A stretch of 64,000 bases of DNA from Vanilla planifolia (lineage: Eukaryota; Streptophyta; Magnoliopsida; Asparagales; Orchidaceae): assembly GCA_023846275.1 (NCBI GenBank), contig JAIUJO010000089.1, positions 1,681,652-1,745,651 on the forward strand, in the 5' to 3' direction. Below, piece by piece: positions 23,501 to 38,492 of this stretch. Each line of letters opens with the position of its first letter. Within the stretch, counting starts at the first letter, position 1. A program made the position numbers and the translations under genes. The notes beneath the pieces are model-generated. The model had not been told where the DNA came from. It worked only from the letters and a program-made list of their open reading frames with translations, and searched no databases.

Positions 23501-26500
23501 ATGTGTGTATGTGTGCATGTGTGCATGCTTGTGTAGGTTCATGCACGTACATGTGTCTACACGAGTGCATGGTTATAAGTGTGTGGGTCTGTGTGGAGGT
23601 GTATGTGCATGTTTGTCCATGGTTGTGTGCTTTTGTGTTACCATGTGTGTACGTGGGTGTGTAAGTGTGTGTATGTGCATGCTTACGCATGTGTGTGGGC
23701 GTGTCTGGGTGTTTATGGATGTGTATGAGTTTATGTGCATGTGTGTGTTTGTCTGTGTGCACATGTGTTTTTGTTTGTGCACGCATGTGTGTGCATTTAT
23801 CTCTACATGTTTGTGTGCATCCATGTGTATGTGCATGTTTGAGTGTTTGTGCATGTGTGTGTGAGTGTATGTATGAGTGCATGCACAAGTGGGGATGTTT
23901 GTGTATGTTAGTGAATGTTTGTGTTTGATTGCATACGTGTGCTCAAGTGTGTATGTGTGTGTCTACATGTGTATGTGTGTGTGCATTCATCTATGTACCC
24001 CATGAGAATTTGTGCATGAGTGCATTTGGATGCATGTGTGTATGCAATCTTGTGCATGTGTGTGTATGTGTGTATTTGAGTGTATGTTTGTGTATGTTTT
24101 TGTGTGCATGGGTTTGTTTGTGTGGGTGTCAGTGTGTGTGTGTGTGCAAGTCTTTGTGCATGTGTGTGTGTGTGTATATGCATGTGTGTTCATGTGTCTG
24201 TGCATGTTTGTGTGTGCATGCATGTGCATGTGGATGTATGTATGTTTGTGCAAGTCAATATGTGTGTGTCTATAAATGTGTTTACAAGTAGGAATGTTCA
24301 TGAATGTGTGAGTGTGTATACAAGCATGTGGTTCACTATAGACATGTACATGTTTGTGTGTACATGTGTGCATGCTTGTGTGTGTGTATGTGCATGTATG
24401 TGCATGTGTGTACATGTATGCACATGTGTATGTATATGTGCATGTACATGCATGTGTGTGAGTTTGTGCATGAGGGTGTATGTGAGTGTGAGTTGTGTGT
24501 GTGCATTGGTATAGGTGTTTAAGTGTATGTGCAAGTGTGTGTGTGCATGTGCATATGTGTTCATAACTGTGTCTGTGCTTGCGAGCATGTGCACTTGCAT
24601 ACGTATATCTGTGTTTGCGTGTTTATCAGAGTAGGCATGTGCATACATGTGTGTAAGTTTATGCATGTGTGTGAGTTCATTTAAATGCAATCATGCATGT
24701 GCATGTGCATGTGAGTTTGAATTTGCATCCGTGTGTATGTGTGTCTATGTGTGCACATTGTGTGCATTTGTGTGCTTATGTATGTGTGCTTGGTCATGAG
24801 TGTGCATTTGTGTCTATGCACTATGGGTGTGAGTGAGGTTTTATGTTTGCTTGTGAGTATGTGTGTGCATGCCTATGTTTGGTTTTGTCTATAGGTGTGC
24901 ATATGTGTGTCTGTGCTTGTGTTTGTGAATGTGTATAGGAATGTGTGCTTTTGTGCTTCTATATGTGCATTTGTGTATGTGCATGCACATGAGTGTGCAA
25001 GCATGTGCATTTGTGTGTGTGCACACATGCATTCGTGTGTGTGTGTGTGTGAGCATGCTTGTGTCAATGACTGCTTGTGTCTATTGTGTATATGAGTCTT
25101 AGTGTATTTGTGTGTGTGTGAGCAAACATGTTTATGCATGTGTCTACATGCATGTACATATGTGCATATGTGCGTTTGTGTTCATGCATCTGTGTGTGTT
25201 GTGGGCATGTATTTTTGTGCTTGTGCATGTCCATGTGTGTATGTGCATTTTTGTGCACATGTGTGTGTACATATGTGTGTTTGTGAGCATATGTGTGTTC
25301 ATGTGTGTTTGTGTGTGCATATGTGTGTGGATTAGTGTGCCTATGCTTAAGTGTTCGTACATGTGTGCTTGTTACTTATGTGTGTGTGCGTGTGCATTTG
25401 CTTGTGCACTTGGGCATGTGTGTATGTATGTTGCATGTGCATCAGTGTTTGTAGGCATGTATGTGTATGTTGATGTGTTTTTGTGTATGCATTTATGTGT
25501 TTGTGAGCATTTGAGTGTCTGTGTGCTTAGTGGGTGTGTGGGAGCTTGTTTGCCTGATTGTTTGTGCATGTGCATAAGTTTATGTGTGTGTGTGTGTGTG
25601 CATGTGCAAGTTTTAGAAGATGTGGGTTGAGTGCACACGTGTCTTTGTTTGTGTGTGTGTGTTTCTGTCTACATGTGTGTGTGTGAGTGTGTGAGTTTAT
25701 GATGTTATGTGCACATGTGTGTATGTGCCTCTATGTTCATGTGTGCTACCATATGTATATGTGTGTGAGTGTGTGCATAGTCATATTTATGGGTTCGCAT
25801 GTGTGTGTGTGTATGTATGTCTAAGCATACATTTGAATGTATCTATGCACATGCATATACACTTGTGCATGTGATTGTGTGTTCATGTGCATGCATGTGT
25901 GTGTGTGAATGTTCAAGGTTATGTGTGTGTTCATGTGCATGCATGCATGTGTGTTTGTGGGTGTCTGAGTTTAAGTGTTTGCATGTACATATGCGTGTGT
26001 GTGGGTGTTTCAGGATGTGTGTGTGAGTCTATGTGCATGTGTGTGTTCATGTGTGTAGGCATGTGTGGGCATATTTCTATGCATGTCTATGTGTGCGTTT
26101 GTGCATGTGTGTCTTTTTTGTAAGCATCTATGTATTTTTTGTGTGCATGTCTGCATGCATGTGCATGAGTGGGTGTGTTCGTACAGGTTTGTGTGCAATT
26201 ATGTTCGTGCTTGTGGATTCACTTGTGTGTATGTGCTTGAGTTTGTCTAGTTATGTGTATATGAGTTCATATGTGCATGACTACAAGTGTGTGCACATGT
26301 GTTGTGCATGTGGGCTGGTATGTGTGGTTGCATGTGTTCAAGTGCATTGATGTGTTTATACATGTCAATGTGTGCATGCATGTGTGTTTCTTCATGTGTG
26401 TGTGTGTACAAGCATGTGCATGATTGGGCATCTTTGTGAATGTGTGAATGTGTGTAAGTGCATTCGAGTGTGTGTGTGATTACATATGTGTGCATGTATG

Positions 26501-27779
26501 TGTGTGTACACATGTGTGCATGCCTATGTGTGTGTATGTGCATGTACGTTCATGCTTGTGTGAATGCATGTGCATTTGTGTTAGCTTATGCAAGTGCATC
26601 TAAGTGTGTGCATATGCATATGCATGTGTGTGTCTACTTGTGTATAGTCACATGTATGTGTGTGTACATGTGTGTATGTGAGTTTGCACACGTGTGTCCT
26701 TGTGAATGTGTGTTCTACATGTGAATGTGTTCATTAGTACATGTGTCTATGTGTTTGTACATGTTCATGTATGGATGCATGTGTGTGAGTGTGTGCATGT
26801 GTGTGTGTGCATGTTTATATGTTTGTGCTTGTTGGCATGTGCACATACATGTGTGCATGCTTGTGTGCATGTCTTCATTTTTATGCATGTGTATGTGGCA
26901 TGTGTTTGAGTGCTTTTAACTGCACGCTTGCAAATGTGTGTGTGTGTGCATGTGTGCAACTTTGTGCACATGCATACACGTGTTTGTGTCTACGTGTGCA
27001 TGTGTATGGTATGTGTGTGCATGCATGTGCTAGTCATGTGTATGTGAGTGTGTGCGTGCATGCCAATGTTTGTTTTTATATGCACGTGTGCATAGGTGTG
27101 TATGCATGTGTTTGTGAGCAGCGTAGGCATTTGTGCCCTTGTGCATGTGTATATGTGCATTTGTATTAATGTGTGTGTGAGGGGACACGTGCATGCATGT
27201 GTGCACATGCATGTATATGCATCCATGTGAGTGGTTGTGGTTGTATATTTTTGTGCATGTGCATGTGCATGTGTGTATATGTATTTTTATATGCATGTGT
27301 GTGTTTGTGTGCATGTGTGTGTGTGTGTGTGTTTATGCATATGAGTGTGCTTGTGTTTTTGTGTGTGTGTGTGTGTGTTCATGTGTGTGTATGTGTTTGT
27401 GTAAATGTGTAGGGGCATGCTTGTGTGTACGTGTGTGTATGTTTGTGAGCACTAGTGTGCATGTGTGAGTGCATGTGCATATGTCTATGTGTGTGTGGAT
27501 GTGGATATATGTGTGTATGTGTATGTGCATGTGTATATATGTGCATGCGTGTGTATGTTTATGCAAGTGTGGTTGTGCTTTTGTGTGTGCATGTGTCTGT
27601 GTGCTTGGGTACATGTGTGAGTGGGTGTCTATGCATGTGTGTACATGTATATGTGTGTGCATGCATGCTTGTGGCTACCTTTGTGTGCATGTGTCTTCAT
27701 GTGGACATGTGTGTGTGCATGCATGTTTGCATGTGCATGTGCATGTGACTTTGCAAGTGTAAGTGCATGTGCATGTGCG

Positions 27780-30700
27780 TCTATGTGTGTGTTCATCAGT
27801 GTATATAGGTGTATGTGTGTGTATCTTTTTGTGCATATGTGTATGTCTACATGCACATGCCCAATTGTGTGCATATTTGTGTCGGAGTGTGCATGTTTGT
27901 TTACATGCATAAGTGTACATATGTGTGCATTTGTGTGTAAGAGTGCATATGTGTGTGTGTGGAAGTACTTGTTTAAGCATTTGTATGCACTTTTGTGTTT
28001 TTATGTGCCTTCATGTGTTTGTGCCTGCATGTGTCTAATTTTGGGTGTTCTTGTGCATGTATGCATGTGTGTGCATGTGTGTGCTTGTGTGTGTACATGT
28101 GTTTGCATTTGTGTGCACATGTGTCTGTGCATCTATAGGTGTATGTGAGTGTATGCTTATGTGTTTACATATGCATATGTGTGTGTTAATATCTGTGTGT
28201 GCATGTGCATGTTTTTGTAAGTGTGTGTGCATGTGTGCATATCTATTTGTGTGTTAGTGCAAGTGGTCATGTGTGCATTTATGAGTGCATGTTTGCATGT
28301 ATGTCTTTTTGTACATGCATATGCATGTGTGTGTGTGTGTTTGTGTGGGAGTGTATGCATGTGGGTATGAGTGTGTGGGCATGTGTGTGTTTGTGTGTAT
28401 GTGCTTATGGGTGTGTGGGTGCTTACATGTGTGCTAGTCTGCATTCATTCATGTGCATGTGTGTGTGAGCATGTGCATTTGCATATGTGAATTTGAGTGT
28501 GTGTACTTATGCATGTGAGTGGATGAGTTTGTGCTTGTCTATGCACACTTACGTGTGTGTGCATTTGTGTGTGTATGGGTGTGGGTGTAGGTGTGTGTGC
28601 ATGTTCATGTGTTCATGCATACTTGTGCATGTGTTTGTCTGTGTGCTTGTGCATGTGTGTGTGTATTTCGGTTCAAGTGTGTATTTACGCATGTTTAAGC
28701 ACATGGGTGTTAGTGCATATGCGTTGCTATGTATGTGCGTGTGTATGTTTGTGTGTTTGTGTGTCTATATGCATGTGCATGCGTGCATGCATGTGCAAGT
28801 GAGTGTGTTTGTGGGTGCATGTGTGATGGTGTGCATGTTCGATGGTGTGCGTGTGCGATGTTGTGCATGTATGCATGTGCCTACATGTATTTATGTGCAT
28901 GCATACATGCATGTGTACATGTACATGCATGCACATATGTGTGTGTATGGTTGTGTGTTAGTAGTTGTGCGTGTGTGCTCATGTGAGTGTAGATATGAGC
29001 ACATGTGTGTGTATGTTACTGTGTGTGTGTGCATATTATTTCGCACAATTGCACATGTGTGTCTACATGTGCATGCATCTATGTGTGTGTGTGCGTACGA
29101 GTGCGCATGCATGTCTACACATGAGTGTTTGTGTGCATGTGTTTGCACAAGTGTGTGTGTGCGAGTGTGTATATCCATGTGTGCATACTTGTGTGAGCAT
29201 ATCCATGTGTGAGTGCAAGTGTTTGTGTCTATGTGGATGTGTTTTCGTGTGTTTACTTAAGTGTCAATATGTTAGCGCATGTGTATGTGTAGGAGTGAGT
29301 GAGTGTGTGCGAGCACATATTTCTAGGCACATGTGTGTGTATGCTAATGCATGCTTATGTGTGTTTTAGTATATATGCATGTGCATGTGTCTATGCACAT
29401 GTGTGTGTGTAGGTGTGTGTATGTGTGATTATATGAGGGTATCAATGTTTTGCAATTTCGAAGTGCATACATGCATTTGTGTGCTTCTATGAGTTTGTGG
29501 GTGTGTGTGCTTGTATGTGCCTATGTGATGTGTGCATATATTTGTGTGTTTATTTGTGCATATGCATATGTGTGATTGAGTGTATGTGTTTGCATATGTA
29601 TATGTATGCATCAGATGTCTGTTTGTGTATGTGCATGTGTGCTTGTTTAAGTGCATGTACATGTGTGTTAAAGGGCATTTTTGTGTGTCTTTATGTGTGT
29701 ACATTTTTGTGTGTGTGCTTGTTTTTGTTCATGCATGAGTGTGGATATGTGAGTGTGTATGTGCATATAGGTTTGTGTGCATATGTGTACAAGTAAGTGT
29801 ATTTTCATGCATGATTGCACAATTCTTTGTATGCGCATGCATATGTGTGTGTGCCTATGTATGCAGGTGTCTATGTGTATACATGTGCATGCACATGTGT
29901 ACATGTGTGTGTGTGTGTGATTGTGCATGTGTGTGCTTGTGTGTGTGTGTTTGCTTATGAGCATTTGTGTGTATAGGTGGCATGTTTGTGCATTTTCATT
30001 CATGTACATGTGTGTATGTTTATTTGCATACTTATTCTTGTGTTTGTGTATATGTGCATGTCTACATGTACATGCCTATGTGTGTACATATTTGTGTGGG
30101 AGTGTGCATGCTTGTACATGTGCATAAGTGTACATATATGTGCAATTGTGTGTATGAGAGTGCATGTGCGTGTGTGAAAGTGCATGTGTAAGAATTTGTA
30201 TATGCTTGTGTGTGTGTGCATGTGCGTGTATGTGTGTGTGTCTACATGTGTCTGTTTATGGGTGTGCTTATGTTTGTACGCTTGTGTGTGCATGTGTGCT
30301 TGTGCATGTACATGTGTTTGCATCAGTATGCACATGTGTGTGCATCTGTGCATGCATGTGTGTGCCAATGTTTTTACAGATGCATGTTTGTGTGTTAGTA
30401 TGTGCTTGTGCATGTGCATGTTTGTGCACGAGTGCAATGTGTGTGTGTGCACATGTGTATTTGTGTATTTGTGCATATGGTCATGTGTGCATTCATGAGT
30501 GCGTGCTTGCATGCATGTGTGTTTGAACGTGTGAATGCATGTGTGTGTGTTTGTGTGTGGGTGTGCATGCGTTTGGGTATGAGTGCATGTGCATGTGTGT
30601 GTATATGTGCTTATGTGCATGTGGGTGCTTGTGGGTGTGCTAGTGGGCATGCATTCATGTGCATGTATATATGTGTGTGCATGTGCATTTGCATATGTGA

Positions 30701-32330
30701 ATTTGAGTGTATGTACATATGCATGTGAGTGGCTGGGTGTGTGCGTGAGCATAGGCACACTCATGTGTGTGTGTATATAGGTGTGGGTGTGTGTGGATTT
30801 TCATGTGTTCATGTGTACTTGTGCATGCTTTTGCTTGTGGGCCTTTGCATGTGTGTGTCTTCCCATGTGCGTATATCTATGCATCTATGAGCATGTGCAT
30901 ATGAGTGCATTATGTTGTTGTGCATGTGCATGTGTACATTTGTGCGTGCATGTGCAAGCATGCATGCATGTATAAGTGTGTTTGTGCATGTGAGCTTGTA
31001 TGATGATGTGCATGTGATGATGTGCACGTATGTGTGTGTCCGTGTGCATGTATGTGCATAGATACATGTGTGTGTACTTGTGCATGTATGCACATATGTG
31101 TATGTAGGTGCATGAGTTTGAATGTTCATGTGTATGGGTGGGTGTGCACATGTGAGTGAGTGTGGATATGAATGCATGTGTGTACATTCATTTGTGTGTG
31201 CATATTATTGTGCATGATTGTACATTTGTGTCTGCATTTGTATGCATTTGTGTGTGTGCATGCAAGTGTGGATGCATTTCTACACATGAGTGTTTGTGTG
31301 CATTTGTTTGCACGTGTGTGGTGTGAGTGTGCATGTACATGTGTTCATACTTTTGTGTGCACATGCATGTGTGAGTAAAGTCTTTGTATTTATGTGGATG
31401 TGTTTTTATGTGTTTACTTATTTGTTTGTCCCTGTGTATGTGTGGGAGTAAGTGTGTGTAAGCACATATTTGTGTGCACATGTGTGTGTATGCTAGTGCA
31501 TACTTGTGTGTATGTTCTATTATATGTGCATGCATCTTTGCACATGGGTGTGTGCATGCATATGTGTGTGTGTTTCTACATGTGTATGCGCTGTGTGTGT
31601 GTGGTGCTCATATGTGTGTATCTGTGTATGTAGATGTGTGTATGTGTGAGTTTGTGTGCATGTTAATGTGTGTGTATTTGTGTATGTATTTGTATGTGTG
31701 TGTGTATGTGACTATATGAGTGTATAAGTGTGCATTGAGATTGTGTCAGTGTATACATGCATGAGTTTGCATGTGCTTCTATGAGTTTGTGGGTATGTGT
31801 GTGCATGCATATGCCTATGCGATGTGTGCATATGTGTGGATGTCTATTTGTGCTTGTGCACATGTGTGATTGAGTGTTTGTGTTTGCATGTGTGTATGTA
31901 CGTATCACATGTCTATGTTTGTATGTGTGCATGTGTGGTTGTGTAAGTGTATTTGCATGTGTGATTTTGGACGTGTATGTGTGACTGTGTGTGCATGCAG
32001 GTGTGTATATTTTTTTGTGTTCATGCATATGTGTGGATGTGTATGTCTGTTTATGTGTGTATATGCATTCAAGTGTGTATATCCTCATGCGTGCGTGCAC
32101 TAGTTTGAGTGTGCATGCATGCGTTCATGTGTTTATCTGTATGCACATGCAGGCACATGTGCATGTGTTTGTGTGATTGTGCATGTGTGTGCATGCCTTT
32201 ATGTGTATGTCTATGAGCATTTGTGTGTGCATGGGTGGCATATGTGTGTATGTTAACTCATGCACGTGTGTGTATTTGTTTGCGTATTTGTGCAGTCATT
32301 TGTGTGCTTGTGCATTTGGATGTGTATGCA
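27780..32330 (+). repeat. Higher-order repeat of about 2.2 kb in the TG array (two copies plus start of a third)
   Basis: Copy A runs from about 27780 to 29955, copy B from about 29956 to 32210, and a third copy starts near 32211. Anchors: a 30-base identical stretch at 28471-28500 and 30681-30710; GGTCATGTGTGCATT at 28265 and 30479; CACATGAGTGTTTGTGTGCA at 29118 and 31283; CTTCTATGAGTTTGTGGGT at 29484 and 31776; GAGCATTTGTGTGT near 29960 and 32215. The offsets (2165-2292 bp) are collinear, so this is segmental duplication with small indels and not chance similarity of low-complexity DNA. Outer boundaries are approximate. Confidence 0.75.
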
Positions 32331-34602
32331 AGCATATGATCAGGTGAGTGTGTTCATGCATGTGTGTCTGTGAGCATGTATGTGTGAGTGTTTGTGTGGG
32401 TGTACATCCAAGTGTGTGTGTACATATTTGCATGCATGTGATTGTGCTCGTGTGTGCCTAGGTGTGTACATATTTGTGTGTGAGTGTGTGTTCATGAGAA
32501 TGCATGTGCATGCATGTGTTTGTTTTTGTACATCTATGCTTGTGAGTGTTTGTGCATGCATTTATGTGCATGGGTACAGGTTTGTCTATTCATGTGTTTG
32601 TGTGTGCATATAAGTAGGCATGCATGTTTGCATGTGTGTGTGTGTTTGTGCATGTGTGCTTTGTCGTGATTGTGTGTATGTGTAAGAGATTGCATTTGTG
32701 TGTGTGTCTATGTGTGTTTATGTTTGTGCATGCATGTGTGCATATGCATGTGCAAATGTGTGTGTGTGTGTGTTTATGTGTAATTTTGAATGTGTTCATT
32801 TGTGTGTGTGCGAGTGTGTGCTCGCATTTGCAAGTGTGTGTACTTGCTTATGCATGTGAGTTAGTGGGTGTACGAATATGTGTATGTGTGTGTCGTGCAT
32901 ACGTGTGCCTATGTGCATGTGTATGCATGCATGCATGCAAGTGTGTGAGTATATATATGCATGTGTGTGCATGTGTTGTGTGTGTGTTTGTGCATGTGTG
33001 TGCTTGCATTGGCGAGAGGGTGCGTGCATGTGTGTTTATGTGTATTTGTGCATGTATATGCATATGTGTGCACTTATGTGTGCATTTTTGTGTCTATGTG
33101 CATGGATGTCTACTTGTGTGTGTATGAATGTTGTTTGCGTGTAAGCATTCATGTGTGTGAAAGTGTGATTGTGTGCATGCATTAATGTGATTACATGCAT
33201 GTGCATTTGTGTGTGTTCTTACATTTAGTAGTCTTCGCATGTCTGCGTCAGCATGTAAGTGTATGTGCATTCTTATGTGTGAGTGTCTGTGTGCATCCAT
33301 GTAGGTGTGCATGTGTGTGTGCTTGTGCATGTGTGAGTGATTGTGTGTATCCATGTGTGCTTGCTTGTGCATGTGTGTGTGTGTACGTGTGTGCCTTTGT
33401 GTGTGTGTGTGTGTGCATGTACAAGTGCAAGAGTTAGTATTTGCATGTGTGTTTGTGTGTTTTTACATTTATGTGTTTGGGTATGTGTGTGTGTTCACGT
33501 GTGTGTATGTGCACCAATGTGTGTGTATGCTTGTGCATGTGTGTATATGTGTATATGAATGTGTGTGTGTATGCATGTGAGTTGGCACATGTATGCATGT
33601 GGCACAAATGTGTCTACATGTGCATGTGTGTGCGTGCATTAGTGCATGTAAAAGTGTTCTTGAGTATCTCTCTGTGTGTTTATTCTTGTCTATGTATGTG
33701 TGTATATGCCTATGGGTGTGTTTGAGTGCATGCATATGCTTACATTTTCATATGTCTATTTGTATTCTTTTGTGCATGTGCATGTTCATGCATGTCATCA
33801 TGTGTTTGTGTGCATGTGCATGTGCATGTTTGCATAAGTACACACATGTGAATGTGTCTTTGTGTATGCATGTGCATGTGGGAGTGTCCTTGTGTAATTG
33901 CATGCAAACATGGGCATGTGTGTGTGTGTGTGCAAGCATGCAGTGTGCATATATGGTTGTGGGCATGTTCATGCACCTATATGTGTGTGCATATGTGTGT
34001 GTGTGTATGTTTGTATTCTTGTTTGTGTGTGTGTCAGTATATATGTGTGTAGTGTGTGTGGGAATGTGAGAACGTCTGCATGTGTTTTTATGCATGCATG
34101 TGTGCATGTGCATGTGTTTATGTAGATGTGTGTGTGTTCATTTGTGTGTGCATGTGTCTTAGGATGTGTGCATGGATCTATATTTTTATATGTAAGTGTT
34201 TACATGTGTGTGTTTGAATTTATGTGTGTGTATGTGTACATGTTTGTGAGCAAGAACACATGTGGATTGTGTAGGTGTGCATGTTCTTATGCATGAGCAC
34301 ATGTGTGGGTGTGTTCATGTGTATGTGACATTCACATACATATCTGTGTGCATGTGCGCATATGTGTGCATGCTGTGTGTGCATGTGTGTTTGACTTTTT
34401 GTGGGCATGCATATTTGCCTATATGTGTGCATGTGTGTGTTTACATATGTGTGTGTGTGTGCATGTGTGTATGTGTGCTTGCACCCATGTGTTTGCCATT
34501 ATATGTGCATGTATTTGTGTAGGCACATGCACGTGAGCACATGTTTGTGTGTGCATGCATACATTTTGCATGTGTTTTTGTCATTGTATGCATGTATGTA
34601 TG

Positions 34603-34730
34603 TGCATGTGTTTATGCATGCATAGTTGTCTGCAAGTTACAGTGTGTGTAGGTGTACATGTGTGTGTGCATGTGTTTATGCATGCATATCTATCTACATA
34701 TTTGGGTGTGTGTAGGTGTACATGTGTGTG
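34603..34730 (+). repeat. 64-bp imperfect tandem duplication within the TG array
   Basis: TGCATGTGTTTATGCATGCA at 34603 recurs at 34667. Both copies are followed by divergent bases and then GTGTGTGTAGGTGTACATGT. Confidence 0.75.
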
Positions 34731-37610
34731 TTTGTGTATGTGTATGGGCATGAGTTATTGTGTGCCTGTTTGTATACGAGTACATGTAGGTGTGCTAGTT
34801 GTGCAACTATTCCAGCATGCATTGCATGCTTGTGTGTGTGTATATCTACATGTGTGTGCATGTGCGATTATGTCTATGTGTGTACGTGTGTGTATGTTTG
34901 TGAGCACGTGCGTTAGTGTATGTGTGTACTTGTTTGTGTCCACATGTATTGTGGGTCTGTAAATGTGTGTATAGGTATAATTGGTGGGTGTGTGCATTCG
35001 TGTGAGTTGTTGTTTACATATTTTTGTGCATGTGCAAATATGCATGTGCACCTATATATGTATGCATGTGAGTTTGCATGCACAAATGCATGTGCATGTT
35101 TGTGTATGTGTAGATGCATGTGTGTTCATGTATACATGTGCTTGTGTATGTGTTTGTGAATATGTTCATGTGCTCATAAGAGATTACATGTGAGTGAGTG
35201 TGTGTGTTTGTATGTGTGTGTGTGCAAGTGTGCATGTGTATTTGTGTGTGTTGTGTTTGTGTGCATGTGTGTGTTCATGTGTGTGAGTTTGCATGTGCAT
35301 GCATGTGTATGCATATTAATGTGTGTGAGTGTGCATGAGTTTGCATGTAGATGTACATATGTGTGCATGTGTGTGTCTATATGTGTGCATGTGCTTGTGT
35401 TTATGCATTTGTATGTGTGTATGTAGGTTTCTATGTTTTTGTTTTAATATGTTTGTGTTCATGTTTATGTTTGTTCATGCATGTGCTTATCATTCTATGT
35501 GGGTATGCATTAATGCTTGTGTATGTCGATGTTCATATGCGTGCATGTATGCACACATTTGGATCCCTATTTCTATGCATGCATTTGTATGTGGGTGTTT
35601 GTGTTTGCTCGTCCATGTGTTTGTTTATTTGTTCACATATTTAACAGTATGGGTGTTCCTATGAGAATGTGTACATATGTGTTCGTGTGTGTCTGTATGT
35701 GTGCATAAGGTGTTTTGCATGAGTGTATGAGTGCTTATTTTTCTATGTTGTGCAAGCATGTGTGTGTCGATATATGTGTGTGTATAAATGTTCATGCATA
35801 TGTTCATGCATGTAGATCTAGATGTGTGTGTATGCGCCTGCTTGTGCTTATGTGGAGGTGCTTGTGTGTGTGAATGTATGTGTGTAATCGTATGTGTGTA
35901 TTTGTACGTGCATGTGTGTGTGTGTTTGTTGGTGTGTGTGTATGTGTGTGTTTGTGCATGTGTGGGTGTGCTTGTGCATGTGTTTCTTTATATGTGTTAG
36001 TACACATAAGGGTGCATAAATGAATGCAAGCACATGTGTGTGTGTGTGTGTCTTCATGTTTGTGTATGTGTGCATGTGTATGATTCTATTTGTGAGTGTC
36101 AATGTGTGTTTGTGTGTGCATATGTCTATGTATGTGCATGTGTGTGAATGTGTGTGCATGTGTGTACATGTGTGTGAATGTGTGTGCATGTGTGTGCATG
36201 TTTGTCCATGTGTATGTGTGTGCACATATGTGTACATATGTGTGTGGTGTTGTGATAGTGCATCCAAGTGTATGCCTATGTGCTTGTGTGTGTATACTTG
36301 CTTATGTATGTGTGTACATGTGGAAGCGTGTGTATCTCTGTGTCTATGTTTATACATGGGTGTCTATACATGTGAGTAAGTGTGTGCATCTATAGGTGTA
36401 TGCTTATTTTCTTGTGTATAGGTATGCATGAGTTTCTATGTTGTATGTGTGTGTGTGTGTGTGTGTGTCTGGCTACACACATGTGTGAATGGGTGTGTAG
36501 AGATGCATGTGTGTGTGTGTGCAAGTGTTCATGTGTGTGCACATGCATATGGTAGTGTGTGTCTTCCACATCTATGTGTGCTTGAAAGTGCATGTATGGC
36601 CATGTGCTTATGGGCACATGTGTGTGTGCTTTTCTTTATGTTCAAATTTGTGTGTGGGTGTGTGTGGTTGTGTGTGTGTGTGCATCTTTGTGTGTGCTTA
36701 TGTTTGTGTGCAAGTGTGTGTGTATGTGCATGTATTCTTATCTGTGTGTATGTGTGTGTGCATGTGAGTGCATTATGTGTGTGGGTGCACGCATCTGTCT
36801 TTTGTTATTTTATGTTCATGTGTGTGTCCATGTGTATTCATGTGTGTGTGCTTATGTATGTGTGCATGCATGCATATATGCATGTGTGAATATACTCCTA
36901 TGTGTGTGTGTGCATCAGTGTGTGTCTGTGCATGTACATGTGTGTGCACATGTAAGTGTGTGTGTGTCAGTGTGCATGTGCATGTATATGCATATGTATA
37001 TGTGCATCATGTGCGAGTGCATGTGTGTGTTGTTCATGCATGGGTGCATATGTGTGTATGTGTGCATGCGTTTACACATGTAAGTGTGTGTATCCTTATG
37101 TGTGTTTGCATGTGTTTGTATGGCTTGTGTTTGTGTGTTCTTGTGTGCATGTGTGCAAGCATATGCATGTATGTGTGTGGTGCATGTGTGTGCATGTGTA
37201 TGTGTAGTTGTGGGTCTTTATGCATGTACATATGTCTGTATGTGTCTGTGAGCATGTGTTTGTGTGGATGTGTGTAGGTGTGTGTGCTTATTTATGTGTG
37301 ACGGGGAGGTGCGTATTAATGTGTGTGCATGCTTGCTCGTGTGCATGCACATGTGTGTCTATTAGTATGTGTACACATGTGTGTGGGTATGGGTTTGTGG
37401 CTATGTGTGTTAATTCATTTGTGAGGGTGTTTGTAGATTTGTGTGTGCACATGTGTGTGTTTATGTGCATGCTTGTGTGTGGGTATGTATTAGGCATGAA
37501 CAATTGCATACATGAGAGTGTGATTGTGTGAGTGATCCTATGTGTGTATCTCTACATGTGCAAGTCTATGTGTGCATGTGTATGTGTTAATATGCGTATT
37601 CATGTATGCA

Positions 37611-37662
37611 TGTGTGTGAATGTGCTTATGCATTCATGTGTGTGAAAGTGCTTATGCATTCA
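37611..37662 (+). repeat. 26-bp tandem duplication within the TG array
   Basis: Units 37611-37636 and 37637-37662 differ at one base; each ends GTGCTTATGCATTCA. Confidence 0.85.
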
Positions 37663-38470
37663 TGTTTATTGGTGTGTATGTGTGTGAGCATGTGCAAGCA
37701 TGCACGTTTGTGTACATGTGTGTATGAGCATGTGTAACTGTGCTTGTGTGCATGTGTATATGTACGTTTATATGTGCATGTCTATGTGTGTGCATGTGCA
37801 TGAGTGCTAGTGTGTGTGTATGTGTGTGTATGCATGCGTAGTTGTAAGTGTGTTTGCATGTTATTATGTATTCTTATGAGTATACATGTGCATTGGTATG
37901 TGTGTGTGCATTTGTCATATTGACATGTGTGCATTTACATGCACCCGTGTGCAGGGGTGTATGTCTGCATTTGTGTGTGTGCATGTGTAAGTGTGCATAT
38001 CTAAGCATGTGTATGTGTCAATGTGCATGTGGTTATGCACGTGCATGTGTGTATGAGAGTGCGTGTGTGAGTTCATGTGTGTGTGTATGTATTTGTGCAT
38101 GAATGGTCATATACATATGTGTGTGTGTCTGTGCACATATGTGCATTCAAGTGTTTGAGCATATGTGTGTGCTTGTGTTGGTACTTATGTAGGTATGTGT
38201 GTGTGTGTGCATATGCATGCATTTACATGTGCCTCTATGTGCATTGGTGTACACATGTTTGCATGTGTGCTTGTGTATGTGTGTGTGTTTGCATCTGTGC
38301 ATGTGTGTATGAGTTTATATATATGTGTGTGCTTTATGTGTGTGTGTGTGTATTTATGTGAGTGCATGCTTATGTGTATTTTTGTGTATTAATCTGTATG
38401 CATGTGTTTGCATATATTTGTGTGTATGTCCATATGTTTGTGCATGTGCATGTATGGAGGGGTTTATTTT

Positions 38471-38492
38471 CATATATATATATATATATATT
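38471..38492. repeat. Short (AT)n island inside the TG array
   Basis: About ten AT units lie between TTTATTTTC and TCTTATATG. It is the only sizeable AT run I see in the TG block and is a likely DNA-unwinding or slippage spot. Confidence 0.8.

Noticed and set aside
28487-29212. 241-codon frame (MNLSVCTYACEW...) as a possible Cys-rich protein
   Set aside because: The sequence is a translation of degenerate TG repeat; the similar peptide near 30700 is explained by the 2.2 kb duplication and not by coding constraint.
30000-30764. 254-codon minus-strand His/Thr-rich frame as a metal-binding protein
   Set aside because: It overlaps open frames on the other strand and reflects CA/TG composition only.
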